54,267 bases of DNA from Ruminococcus sp. Phil11. Lineage in GTDB: Bacteria; Bacillota; Clostridia; Oscillospirales; Ruminococcaceae. Every line of letters starts with the position of its first letter. The first letter of the stretch is position 1. Position numbers and translations under genes: made by a program. The notes beneath the pieces are model-generated. The model had not been told where the DNA came from and ran no database searches. It was given only the letters and a program-made list of their open reading frames with translations. Below, piece by piece: positions 26,993-34,379 of the stretch. The DNA lies in the NCBI GenBank assembly GCA_001940925.1, contig MSGZ01000030.1, forward strand, positions 76,653 to 130,919, read 5' to 3'.

Positions 26993-27313
26993 ATGGCACA
27001 CTATCCTTTTACCGACCGTCCCGGGCTGCTCGTGCTGACCTGCACGCATGTTCTGGAGGGTGCGGATATCACAACGGTCTGTCACCATTTCAATGACAAC
27101 ACATGGGAATTTGTCTGTGACGGACAGCACACCGAAGAGGAAGCGATCGTCATGAGCATCGGTGAGCTCTGTGAAAGCGATCCCTCGCTGCATCTTGTCT
27201 GCGATCTGCCGGTCGGTGCCGCCGCGACCAGAAAGAGCCGTGCGCACGCATGGCAGTTCGGCAGGATCGGCGGCGAGGACTACTACCCTGCCGCCGACAC
27301 CAGAATGCCTTAA
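26993..27313 (+). CDS. Small conserved hypothetical protein (DUF2185-like)
   Basis: A 106-residue acidic cytoplasmic protein. Its blocks are LVLTCTHVLEGADITTVCHH, TWEFVCDGQHTEEEAIV and LVCDLPVGAAATR. This resembles small Firmicute proteins with a WxFxCG...EEA...LPxG pattern, to which the DUF2185 type belongs; the assignment is tentative. The start ATG has GGAGG seven to eight bases upstream. It is a single-gene unit with its own promoter and a hairpin after the stop. Confidence 0.8.
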   Translation: MAHYPFTDRPGLLVLTCTHVLEGADITTVCHHFNDNTWEFVCDGQHTEEEAIVMSIGELCESDPSLHLVCDLPVGAAATRKSRAHAWQFGRIGGEDYYPAADTRMP

Positions 27314-27320
27314 AGCTGAC

Positions 27321-27354
27321 AGCGGATCGTAAAGCTATCGCCTTCACGATCCGC
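27321..27354 (+). terminator. Hairpin after the 106-residue gene
   Basis: Perfect 10-base arms AGCGGATCGT (27321-27330) and ACGATCCGCT (27345-27354). No T run follows. It runs directly into the ATTCACTATTCACTA repeat. Confidence 0.55.
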
Positions 27355-27380
27355 TATTCGCTATTCACTATTCACTATAT
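27350..27380. repeat. ATTCACTA-type repeat, copy 1
   Basis: Short tandem ATTCGCTATTCACTATTCAC followed by TATATAAA. Read on the minus strand it supplies the last codons (IVNSE and stop) of the comEA-like gene. Related units lie at 34514-34640 and 48628-48660. Confidence 0.7.
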
Positions 27381-28101
27381 AAAGGTGTTCCCTGAGCGTA
27401 TGCTCGAAGTATTCCGGGCTGAGCCTGTCAACAAGCAGCAGCTCGTGCAGATTCTGATATCCGCCGAGCTGTTCCCGCATCGACAGGATCGCATCTGCCA
27501 GTTCCTCCGTCATTTCCGGAAGCCGCAGCAGATCACGCCGTTCCGCCGTATTCAGATTCAGCATTTGTATTTCCTGCTCCTGCGGTTCTGCGGGGGCAGA
27601 TTCTATTTCCGGAGTTCCCGCATCCTGCGGCACTTCAGGCACCGAATCAGGCTGCTCGTCCGGAATATAAAACCGCTCCATGATGCGCGCCGCCAGTGTT
27701 TCCCCGATACCGGGGATCTCCAGCAGCTGCGACCGTCTTATGAATCCGCCTGCGGAATCCCTGTAAGCGATGATCTCCGCCGCCAGAACAGCACCGACGC
27801 CGGATACTTCCTGCAATGCTGCTTCGTCCGCAGTATTGAGGTTGTAGTCCGGCGTTGTGCATTGTAATACTTCATCTTTGCTTTGATCGCTTCGGGATGC
27901 GGTGACAGAAGGCGCAGCAACAGGCTGCTTTTCGGTTGCAGCGGCTGACGGCACTGTGCCGATCTCGGCAACAGGCGGGGTTTTCGTCTGCACACTGACA
28001 ACGACCGGCTGCGAAGGCTTCTGCATCAGCAACGTGATGAGTACCGTGACAAGCACGGTGCTGAGTCCGGCAGCGATCATCCAGTTCTGCTTTCCGGGCA
28101 T
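27361..28101 (-). CDS. ComEA-like helix-hairpin-helix protein with two HhH units
   Basis: A 246-residue protein. It has an N-terminal membrane anchor (about residues 7-27, MIAAGLSTVLVTVLITLLM), a Pro/Ala/Thr/Ser linker to about 85, and two ComEA-type helix-hairpin-helix domains: NLNTADEAALQEVSGVGAVL (about 88-140) and LNLNTAERRDLLRLPEM (about 180-240). ComEA proteins bind incoming DNA at the cell surface during competence. The second HhH lacks the GIG-type hairpin glycines and may not bind DNA. The start was set at the ATG at 28101, which follows GGAAGG. The same frame is open upstream through a dpaA fragment. The final residues are encoded by a dispersed repeat. Confidence 0.82.
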   Translation of the reverse strand: MPGKQNWMIAAGLSTVLVTVLITLLMQKPSQPVVVSVQTKTPPVAEIGTVPSAAATEKQPVAAPSVTASRSDQSKDEVLQCTTPDYNLNTADEAALQEVSGVGAVLAAEIIAYRDSAGGFIRRSQLLEIPGIGETLAARIMERFYIPDEQPDSVPEVPQDAGTPEIESAPAEPQEQEIQMLNLNTAERRDLLRLPEMTEELADAILSMREQLGGYQNLHELLLVDRLSPEYFEHTLREHLYIVNSE

Positions 28102-28161
28102 TTCGCCACTTCCTTCCGTCCCGACCGGCGAAGCCGATCCCGTATGAACCTGAACGTCATC

Positions 28162-28375
28162 CCCGCCCGGCTTTGAAGCCAGATCAAGAATGAGCGCGTC
28201 CTTCCGGACAATGCGGAGCATATCGCGGTCCAGCAGCAAGGCCGGGACCGTATTGATAACCAGCGGATAACTGCCGAGCACCTCCCGCAGCCTGCTGAGC
28301 TGCACGGTGCGGCTGCCTTCGCCCTCGCTCCGCGTCAGGTGAAAAAGGGAAACCGCTTGCCGTCCGGAAGCCGCG
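28162..28375 (-). pseudogene. dpaA: dpaA middle fragment
   Basis: The minus-strand frame reads RQAVSLFHLTRSEGEGSRT, then VQLSRLREVLGSYPLVINTV and RKDALILDLASKPGG. This matches the second Rossmann half of DpaA (family pattern: FH...INTIP...LILDLASRPGG). The match ends exactly at the second glycine codon (28164-28162); the next codons, GATGAC, are non-homologous. Upstream, two stops close the frame near 28384. Weak similarity in another frame (GSSLLQDIYGCFAA, about 28400-28450) suggests a frameshift and further decay. The N-terminal half is missing. A GTG at 28305 could start translation running into the comEA-like gene, but no good ribosome site precedes it. Confidence 0.88.
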
Positions 28376-28509
28376 GCCCTCCGCTTCTACTATATAATAG
28401 TATCGGCGTCCGGCCTGCTGCAAAACACCCGTAAATATCTTGCAGCAGGGAGCTTCCAAAACACCAAGCAGATTTCCCGCAGGTCATCCGCCGTTTTTCC
28501 GAGGAGCGT

Positions 28510-29373
28510 TCAATCGCGCCAGCGGCGGCGGAAAGCCAGACAGGTGACATTCTCCGCTTTCTTGAATTGCTTGGAGAAGTAGCTTTGGTCATTAAACCCG
28601 CACAGGGACGAGATCTCCTCCACAGACTTGTCCGTGAAGCGGAGCAGACGCTTTGCATAGTTGATGCGCAGCGCGATGATGTGCTGGAAGATCGTTTCCC
28701 CGTAAGCGCGTTTGAATTCCCGCGTCAGGTAGTATTTGCTGATATCGAAGCGGCGTGCCAGATCATCCAGGCGGATATCGCCGGTGAAGTTCGCGTCGAT
28801 GTGTGCGAGCACGGTCTTGAGCTTGGCCTGCAGTGCCGTATCGTTCTCCTCGGAAATGCTGTTGACAGTCAGCAGCATCGTCAGCAGATCAACGATCAGG
28901 CCGGAGGTCAGCACCTCGGTATCGGCATAGGTTTCGGCGTTCAGGCGCATGATCTCCTGCAGCAGTGAAACGAATTTCACTGTGGAGACCGGGTGGAACA
29001 CAGGCTGAAGCTGCGCCGTGAACAACTTGTAATACTCCTCTGAGGTACATCCGTTAAAGTGCACCCAGAGCAGCTCCCACGGATCCTGCGCATCGCTCTG
29101 ATACGAGTGCGGAGCCCGGCAGTCGATGAAGAAGCAGTCGCCGCCCTCCAGCTGGAACTGTCTCCCGTCATAATTCAGACTGCCCTTGCCGTTCAGAACG
29201 ACTGCAAACAGGAACGACTGCAGGTTCTGACGGCTTGTGTGGTGGTTGTCGCCCGCTTTGAGATGTCCGCACTCCTGGAGATAGAAGAACGCGCGCCTTG
29301 CTACGGCACTCGGTGTCTTCATGATCCGGCTGTCGAGCGGATTCGGGGCTTGTGCATAATTCTGCTGCGGCAT
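28510..29373 (-). CDS. AraC-family transcriptional regulator
   Basis: A 287-residue regulator. It has an N-terminal cupin-like sensing domain (SFLFAVVLNGKGSLNYDG, CFFIDCRAPHSYQSD) and a C-terminal pair of AraC helix-turn-helix motifs (IRLDDLARRFDISKYYLTRE, then SVEEISSLCGFNDQSYFSKQ). Proteins of this layout sense sugars and activate carbohydrate genes. The start was set at 29373 because GGAGG lies seven bases before it. It probably governs the nearby sugar transporter, although it lies just outside the dpaA insertion. Confidence 0.93.
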   Translation of the reverse strand: MPQQNYAQAPNPLDSRIMKTPSAVARRAFFYLQECGHLKAGDNHHTSRQNLQSFLFAVVLNGKGSLNYDGRQFQLEGGDCFFIDCRAPHSYQSDAQDPWELLWVHFNGCTSEEYYKLFTAQLQPVFHPVSTVKFVSLLQEIMRLNAETYADTEVLTSGLIVDLLTMLLTVNSISEENDTALQAKLKTVLAHIDANFTGDIRLDDLARRFDISKYYLTREFKRAYGETIFQHIIALRINYAKRLLRFTDKSVEEISSLCGFNDQSYFSKQFKKAENVTCLAFRRRWRD

Positions 29374-30007
29374 AAGAAATCCTCCTTTAAAATTCAAACA
29401 GATTTCACCGGAATCAGTGATTTAGTCACTTTCCTCAACTTTATTATACAACATTTTTGCTCTAATTGCAAGATGCCTCATTGTAGAATCTTGCCTGTTT
29501 CATTTGTGCATTTTGTATGTAAATTGCTATATTTTATACTCTTGGTAAAAAGAATTTGACGTATTACACAAAATTGAAATGCCGGTTCCGTTTTCCTCTG
29601 CGTTATTATCCCTGCAACATCGACCATAAGTAATACTATTATTTTGCTTTTTTGATAAAAAGAAGGGAATAAAAAATGCAGAAATTAGAACGATTGTGCC
29701 TGTGTCGGAAACGCGACAGCTTTTTTTCGTGCGTCCTGTTGAAAATGACCGCAAATTTCACGCTGTTACTGTAATTTTGCTTCAAAGCAGCAAATTCTGA
29801 CTGCAAAATGCGGTATCAGAGCGGCTGTTCACCTGTTTTTCACTATGGAGTTTTCTGCGTATTCCGATCATCGTGCGGCAAAAAAATATCTGTCAGGAAT
29901 GCGCACGGCGGCAGGATCGCTCCAAAAACGGTACTGTCTGCATTGCCCGGCAGACTGTTTTTCTCTGTTTACTCTGTTGATTATGGCGTTTGATATACGG
30001 AGCCTGC
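29374..30007. other. Intergenic region between the AraC and cysteine-synthase-like genes
   Basis: No gene is supported; short open frames here have no ribosome sites or family likeness. It contains the araC promoter, an AGTGA/TCACT inverted pair (29416-29430), and GCAAGAT..ATCTTGC (29468-29494) overlapping the -35 box, a possible regulator site. The middle (29500-29800) is AT-rich. Confidence 0.6.
29443..29471 (-). promoter_or_regulatory. Promoter of the AraC gene
   Basis: On the minus strand, TTGCAA (29466-29471) and TATAAT (29443-29448) with a 17-base spacer. An inverted repeat (29468-29474 with 29488-29494) overlaps the -35 region. Confidence 0.8.
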
Positions 30008-30051
30008 GCTGAAAAAACGAAAGGACGCTGACCGTGATATCAGCGTCCTTT
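30008..30051 (-). terminator. Terminator of the cysteine-synthase-like gene
   Basis: 12-base perfect stem AAAGGACGCTGA (30020-30031) with 30040-30051. On the minus strand it is followed by CGTTTTTTC. The same 12-base arms recur at 39463-39494. Confidence 0.88.
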
Positions 30052-30099
30052 GGTTTGATACAGCAAAATTTGAAGCGGAAGCCGTTTCAGACAGCGCGC

Positions 30100-31122
30100 T
30101 CACCGCACCGACTGCACACCGAGCAGTTCGATATGCGCGGTCATGCAGCTGTCGTCCGCGGGAAATTCCTCGCAGTAATCGGTGGAAAGATACTTCTTGT
30201 TGTCATCGGCCAGCACCGTGACGATCGTCTTGTCCGCGCCGATGCGGTCACCGGCAATCAGGCAGCCGAGCAGGTTCGCGCCCGAGCTGATGCCGACACC
30301 GATGCCGAGCTTCCGCGCAAGCATCTGCGCCATGCGGATCGAATCAATATCATCGACAGAAACGACGCCGGTCGCCTCCTCCATATGGCAGATCGGCGGG
30401 ATAAATTCATCGGAAATGCCCTGAATGCGGTGCTTTCCGGTCTTATAGCCGGTCGAAAGGGTCGGGGAGTTGAGCGGTTCCAGCGGGAACACGGCGCAGT
30501 CCGGATTGACCTTCCGGAGTGCTCTGCCGATGCCCATGACCGTGCCGCCCGTTCCGACGCCCGCGACAACAGCGTCCGCAGTCTTGCCGAGCGAATGAAG
30601 CTGCCGGACGATCTCCGGGCCGGTCAGCAGCTCGTGCGCCTCCGCGTTGTCCTCATTGGAGAACTGGCAGGGCAGGAACACGCCGCCCTGCTTTGCAAGC
30701 TCCTCCGTCAGCCGGATCGAACCCTGAAAGCCGCCCTGCTCCGCAGAAACGAGCCGCACCTCTGCGCCGTAGCTGCGCATGAGGTTGATGCGCTCCACAC
30801 TCATCCAGTCCGGCATATAGATCACGACGGGGTGCCCGAGTGCCGCACCGACCGCCGAAAACGCGATGCCGGTATTGCCGCTGGTGGCTTCCGCGATGAT
30901 GTCGCCGGGCTTGATTGTGCCGGCGGCGTAGGCTTTTTTCAGGATGTGATATGCCACGCGGTCCTTGATGCTGCCGCTCAGATTGAAGGCCTCGGCTTTT
31001 GCGTAGACCGTGCGCAGCTCCCCACGGTAGCGCATTGCGATCGCAAGCAGCGGCGTTTCTCCGATCAGCGCGTCAAGGCGCGCAAACTGTTCCGCTGCGG
31101 TATTGTCCTGTACGGTATTCAT
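30100..31122 (-). CDS. PLP-dependent cysteine synthase family protein
   Basis: A 340-residue fold-type II PLP enzyme. The PLP lysine lies in NLSGSIKDR (near residue 52), the substrate loop is TSGNTGIAFS, and the phosphate loop is GVGTGGTVMG. Family members make cysteine from O-acetylserine or cystathionine from serine and homocysteine. The C-terminal 40 residues (KYLSTDYCEEF onward) resemble the ends of the O-acetylserine sulfhydrylase/CBS-like group. I cannot separate cysK from its relatives by eye. It is monocistronic, with its own promoter and terminator. Confidence 0.9.
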   Translation of the reverse strand: MNTVQDNTAAEQFARLDALIGETPLLAIAMRYRGELRTVYAKAEAFNLSGSIKDRVAYHILKKAYAAGTIKPGDIIAEATSGNTGIAFSAVGAALGHPVVIYMPDWMSVERINLMRSYGAEVRLVSAEQGGFQGSIRLTEELAKQGGVFLPCQFSNEDNAEAHELLTGPEIVRQLHSLGKTADAVVAGVGTGGTVMGIGRALRKVNPDCAVFPLEPLNSPTLSTGYKTGKHRIQGISDEFIPPICHMEEATGVVSVDDIDSIRMAQMLARKLGIGVGISSGANLLGCLIAGDRIGADKTIVTVLADDNKKYLSTDYCEEFPADDSCMTAHIELLGVQSVR

Positions 31123-31168
31123 ATAGTCCTCCGATACATGATTCGCTCAGTTATAGATTTGCCCTATC

Positions 31169-31197
31169 AGTATACCATATTCCGACGGAAAATGCAA
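31169..31197 (-). promoter_or_regulatory. Promoter of the cysteine-synthase-like gene
   Basis: On the minus strand, TTGCAT (31192-31197) and TATACT (31169-31174) with a 17-base spacer. Confidence 0.82.
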
Positions 31198-31251
31198 GCG
31201 GTTTTTGCAGTACCGTTGCCTTTTTATTATGGAACATTTGCCGCGAGCCGC

Positions 31252-31280
31252 TTGCTTTTTTCTGCGAAATATGCTAAACT
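31252..31280 (+). promoter_or_regulatory. Promoter of the esterase gene
   Basis: TTGCTT (31252-31257), 17-base spacer, TAAACT (31275-31280), 50 bases before the start. Confidence 0.72.
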
Positions 31281-31329
31281 GTAAGCAGCGCGGTTTATCC
31301 GCAATTTTATCATAAACGGGAGGATTATT

Positions 31330-32313
31330 ATGAAACGGATCACAAGTCTCTGCGCGCTGCTTCTCTGCACCACATTTTTGACCGGCTGTGCCGGAGGTGA
31401 AATCACCATCCCCGAGCCGGAGTCTGCCGCTGAACTGTCTGTTGAAACAGAGCCCGCAGCAACCGAACCTGCCGCGACCGAGCCCGCCGTCACGGAGCCG
31501 CCGGAACAGGCGGAGATCCTTGACGGAGAAAAGGAAGGCTGGCTCTCCTGCGCCTATGCCGGGATCAAGCATGACATGATCCTCGATCTTCCGGAAACAC
31601 CCGGCGGCGCACCGCTGATCATCGTGCTGCCCGGATACGGCGCCACAGCCGAGAACTTCCGCAGCATTGCGCATCTGGAGGAAACGGCCAATCCGCGCGG
31701 TTACGCGGTGCTGTATGTTACCGGCGCCCCGCAGCCGAACAACCCGAGCTCCTCCTACGGCTGGAATTCCAAGCTGGCAGAGGATGACAATCCGGACCTC
31801 GCCTTTCTGAAAGCGCTTGCAGGCTCCATGCAGGAAACCTACGGCTTTGACAGTACCCGCACCTATGCCGCAGGATTCAGCAACGGCGCATCCATGGTGC
31901 ACACCCTTGCGATGAAGGCAGGTGATACCTTCGCCGCGGTTGTCAGTGTGGCCGGGATGATGCCTGAACTCATCTGGGAAAACCGGAACGATGCAAACAG
32001 CGTCGGCTTTCTGCAATTCACCGGAGAAAAGGACGAACTGATCCCGAAGCACAGCGACGGCAGCGCAGAGCATTACGACGTCACCGCGATCGAGGATGTC
32101 GTCTCATACTGGGCAGCCTCAAACGGACTGACTGAATCCGCATCGGAAACGGTCGGGGACAGATCTGTGCTGACAAAATACACCGGCAGCGGAACGGCAA
32201 AGCAGGTCTGGGATGTGTCCATCCCGAACGGACGGCACTCGTGGCCGAACGGCGATTACAACGGTGTGATTGCAAACGAACTGATCCTGGATTTCTTTGA
32301 TGCACAGGGATAA
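31330..32313 (+). CDS. Secreted alpha/beta-hydrolase esterase (LpqC / feruloyl esterase-like lipoprotein)
   Basis: A 327-residue lipoprotein (lipobox LTGC, Cys20) with a Thr/Glu/Pro linker (ATEP repeats, about 38-58) and an alpha/beta hydrolase of the COG3509/poly(3-hydroxybutyrate) depolymerase type. Visible are the oxyanion region LIIVLPGYGATAENF, the nucleophile elbow GFSNGA (Ser near 184), a likely catalytic Asp in GEKDE and His in GRHSW. Such enzymes remove acetyl or feruloyl groups from plant polysaccharides, which fits a cellulosome-bearing gut bacterium. It has its own promoter and a very strong terminator. Confidence 0.88.
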   Translation: MKRITSLCALLLCTTFLTGCAGGEITIPEPESAAELSVETEPAATEPAATEPAVTEPPEQAEILDGEKEGWLSCAYAGIKHDMILDLPETPGGAPLIIVLPGYGATAENFRSIAHLEETANPRGYAVLYVTGAPQPNNPSSSYGWNSKLAEDDNPDLAFLKALAGSMQETYGFDSTRTYAAGFSNGASMVHTLAMKAGDTFAAVVSVAGMMPELIWENRNDANSVGFLQFTGEKDELIPKHSDGSAEHYDVTAIEDVVSYWAASNGLTESASETVGDRSVLTKYTGSGTAKQVWDVSIPNGRHSWPNGDYNGVIANELILDFFDAQG

Positions 32314-32316
32314 GAC

Positions 32317-32361
32317 GAGCCCCGCCCGCGGACAAAAGGCGTCCGCAGGCGGGGCTCTTTA
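32317..32361 (+). terminator. Terminator of the esterase gene
   Basis: Long GC-rich hairpin: GAGCCCCGCC with GGCGGGGCTC, and an inner GCGGAC/GTCCGC, then TTTATG. Confidence 0.9.
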
Positions 32362-32408
32362 TGTGAAGGATGTTACAGAAAAGCATGTATCATGCAGCGA
32401 TCCCGCCG

Positions 32409-33788
32409 TCAGTCGGCAGGCCGGATAAAGAGCGTATCGCCGGGATCCGGCAGATCGCCGTAAAAGCTGTCAGCGTTCCATTCCACGGCAATATTCGCAG
32501 CGCAGTCAGCCGGACTGACCGTGATCTCCTTCGGTATCCAGAACAGCGCGATGAACTTCCGGAAGGTCTCACCGGTTTCCAGGATACAGACCGAAGGTTC
32601 AAACATGCTGAAGCCGGAATACTCTGCGCCGGTCACAACCGCATCACAGATGTAACCGTAATAATACATCGGCAGCACATTGTAATCCGCAGGATCCATG
32701 CCGTCCGGAAGCGAATATCCGACAAAGGCATCCGGCATAATAAAGCCGCCGCCGTACTCCAGCTGACCGAAAACGGCCATGCCGTCCAGATATTCGTCCG
32801 CTTCCGCCGGCACAATGGCCTGCAGGAAAAACACATCGAAGGGTTCCGTGTTGGTCGGCGGCTGTACTCCATGCCCGCTGTGATGCCAGCCGGACCACGG
32901 GTCTTCTCCGGGTGAACCCGGATGCCAATGCCCGCCGCCGCTGGAGCCGTCACGCGCTGTTGTCTGTGCGGTAGCAGCTGCTTCCGTTTCGAGCACTGCA
33001 GTCGTGACTGCCGGAGGCGGTCCGGCAGTCCGCCTGGTCACGGGTGTCGTCATTGCCTCGGTGCGAGCCGCCATTGCCGTGGTAATCATGTTCGGCGCAG
33101 TTGTCCTTGCCGGAGGTGCTGTCATTCTTGTTATCGCCATCGTTGTTGTCCGCGGCAAAGCTGTCGTTTTCGCTGTTGTCCTTGCAGATGCTGTCGTTTT
33201 CGCAGTTGTCCTTGCAGATGCCGTCGTTTTCGCGTTTGTCTTTGCAGATGCTGTCGTTTTCGCGGTTGTCTTTGCAGATGCTGTCGTTTTCGCGGTTGTC
33301 TTTGCCGGAGCTGTCGTTTTTGCGGACGCTGCGGAGGATCCCGCAGCAGCATGGTTCTGTGCTGTCTGCTGTGCAGGTGCAGCATTCTGCGCGGATGCCG
33401 CCGTCTGTGCGGGTTTGGTATCCCGCGTGCCGTCTGCCGCAGTCCGCTCCGCGGCAGCAGTCTGCAGAGCAGTTACGGTCTGTTCAGCGGCGGCATTCCT
33501 GCGTGTTGTCGCCGTGACTGCCGTTTCCTCCGCCTCATAGGGGACGGTTTCGGCAACGGTCGTCGTATAGGTCGTCTGTTCCGGCTCGGGAACCTGCTCC
33601 GGTTTTTCGACGCGGAGCCGCGGATAGATCGCAGCAGCAATGATGACCACCAGACACGCCGCGATCACCGGAATCCCGTAATGCTTCCGGAAGATGATCC
33701 CGCGCCGTTTCTTCTGCGGTCCCGCAGCCGCTTCAATATATTCAGGGGGGAGTTCGCTCAGGAGCTCCATAAATTCAAGCTCTTTCAC
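32409..33788 (-). CDS. Membrane-anchored partner of the ECF sigma factor, with repetitive Thr/Ala/Lys stalk
   Basis: A 459-residue protein. The N-terminus is cytoplasmic (1-36), followed by one membrane helix (about 37-56). A very long low-complexity stalk (about 60-285) includes decapeptide repeats of the AKTTASAKTT type (DNA period 30 bases, about 33155-33330). A C-terminal globular domain (about 305-459) with aromatic blocks follows (FDVFFLQAIVPAEADEYLDG, MYYYGYICDAVV). It overlaps the sigma gene by four bases, so it is probably its anti-sigma or sensor. The plan recalls clostridial RsgI proteins: short inside part, helix, stalk, outside sensor. But the inside segment shows no RsgI or zinc anti-sigma motif I can identify. 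The domain outside is unknown to me. Confidence 0.82.
   Translation of the reverse strand: MKELEFMELLSELPPEYIEAAAGPQKKRRGIIFRKHYGIPVIAACLVVIIAAAIYPRLRVEKPEQVPEPEQTTYTTTVAETVPYEAEETAVTATTRRNAAAEQTVTALQTAAAERTAADGTRDTKPAQTAASAQNAAPAQQTAQNHAAAGSSAASAKTTAPAKTTAKTTASAKTTAKTTASAKTNAKTTASARTTAKTTASARTTAKTTALPRTTTMAITRMTAPPARTTAPNMITTAMAARTEAMTTPVTRRTAGPPPAVTTAVLETEAAATAQTTARDGSSGGGHWHPGSPGEDPWSGWHHSGHGVQPPTNTEPFDVFFLQAIVPAEADEYLDGMAVFGQLEYGGGFIMPDAFVGYSLPDGMDPADYNVLPMYYYGYICDAVVTGAEYSGFSMFEPSVCILETGETFRKFIALFWIPKEITVSPADCAANIAVEWNADSFYGDLPDPGDTLFIRPAD
33155..33330 (-). repeat. 30-base in-frame tandem repeats in the stalk-coding region
   Basis: About five to six units of TTTTCGC-G/A-GTTGTC..TTGCAGATGCTGTCG, period 30 bases, coding ten residues each on the minus strand. 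Copy number is likely to vary between strains. Confidence 0.85.
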
Positions 33789-34351
33789 AACAATCCCTCC
33801 TTCCGCAGGTGCTTTTGCAGCCGGTTCCGAATCCGTGAGAGCGTCACCTTTACATTGATGTCAGTCATTTCAAAGTCTTCCGCGATCTCGGAGATCGGCG
33901 CAGCATACCAGTATCGCCGGACAAACAGATTTCTCTGGCGTTCAGGGAGCTCACCGAGGAACTGCCTGACCGCTTCCAGCATTGCGCGCCGGTCGATCTC
34001 GCGTTCGACGTTTTCGCCGGAGGACAGACAATCAGAAAGCTCCGCGAGGGCAAGCGGCATCTGACCTCCGCCGCGCTTTTCGGCGTGGCCGGCCGCATAC
34101 CGCTTCAGGGCGAAATTGCGGACGAGTGTGAGGAAATACGCTCCGTAATGCCGCGGGCGTGCGGGCGGGATCGCATTCCATGCACTGAGCAAAGCGTCGT
34201 TCATACATTCCTCTGCATCCTCCTCACTGCCGAGGATATTGCGCGCAACATTCCTGCAGCGCGTGCCGTACTGACTGACAGTTTCGGCAAGGGCCTGCTC
34301 ATTCCGTTCTTCAAAAAGCGACAGAATTCTCTCGTCTTCCGTGGCATTCAC
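33785..34351 (-). CDS. ECF-type RNA polymerase sigma factor
   Basis: A 188-residue sigma-70 family protein with regions 2 and 4 only. Region 2 has ARNILGSEEDAEECMNDALL and AYFLTLVRNFALKRY. Region 4 has LPERQRNLFVRRYWYAAPIS and the helix-turn-helix AEDFEMTDINVKVTLSRIRN. It is an extracytoplasmic-function sigma factor, coupled by a four-base overlap to a membrane protein likely to control it. An ECF-like promoter motif just upstream suggests autoregulation. Targets are not evident; surface polysaccharide genes downstream are one possibility. Confidence 0.93.
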   Translation of the reverse strand: MNATEDERILSLFEERNEQALAETVSQYGTRCRNVARNILGSEEDAEECMNDALLSAWNAIPPARPRHYGAYFLTLVRNFALKRYAAGHAEKRGGGQMPLALAELSDCLSSGENVEREIDRRAMLEAVRQFLGELPERQRNLFVRRYWYAAPISEIAEDFEMTDINVKVTLSRIRNRLQKHLRKEGLL

Positions 34352-34379
34352 CGCCCTTCGCGCTTCGTGCCTTCACTCA

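Larger units (their letters stand above)
21661..28161. mobile_element. 6.5-kb insertion splitting dpaA, bounded by 9-base inverted arms
   Basis: The left end is GATGACGTT (21661-21669) and the right end is AACGTCATC (28153-28161), a perfect inverted pair. Outside each arm there is one C and then the dinucleotide CC (21658-21659 and 28163-28164). This CC is GG on the coding strand and belongs to the same conserved glycine codon of dpaA. Deleting one CC and everything between restores the family motif KPGGVDF in frame. Cargo: a zinc-ribbon-like protein, an EIQTR-motif protein, a sugar ABC transporter, a 106-residue protein and a ComEA-like protein. No recombinase or transposase is inside. The boundaries are seen directly; the mobile origin is inference. 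Confidence 0.65.

Noticed and set aside
21661..28161. Five-base target duplication GGGCG at the dpaA insertion
   Set aside because: It can be read at both edges, but removing it would leave KPGVDF, one residue short of the conserved KPGGVDF. The 2-base GG core fits better.
29500..29993. Short open frames in the AraC - cysteine synthase gap
   Set aside because: No ribosome sites, odd composition (many Cys/Phe/Ser/Arg) and no recognisable domain.
33155..33330. Regular 30-base repeats resembling a CRISPR array
   Set aside because: The units are contiguous with no unique spacers and are in frame inside a coding region; no cas genes nearby.
33004..33540. Plus-strand frame rich in Val/Ala repeats, looking like a repetitive hydrophobic protein
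   Set aside because: It is the complement of the stalk-repeat coding region of the minus-strand membrane protein, which has a ribosome site and overlaps the sigma gene.
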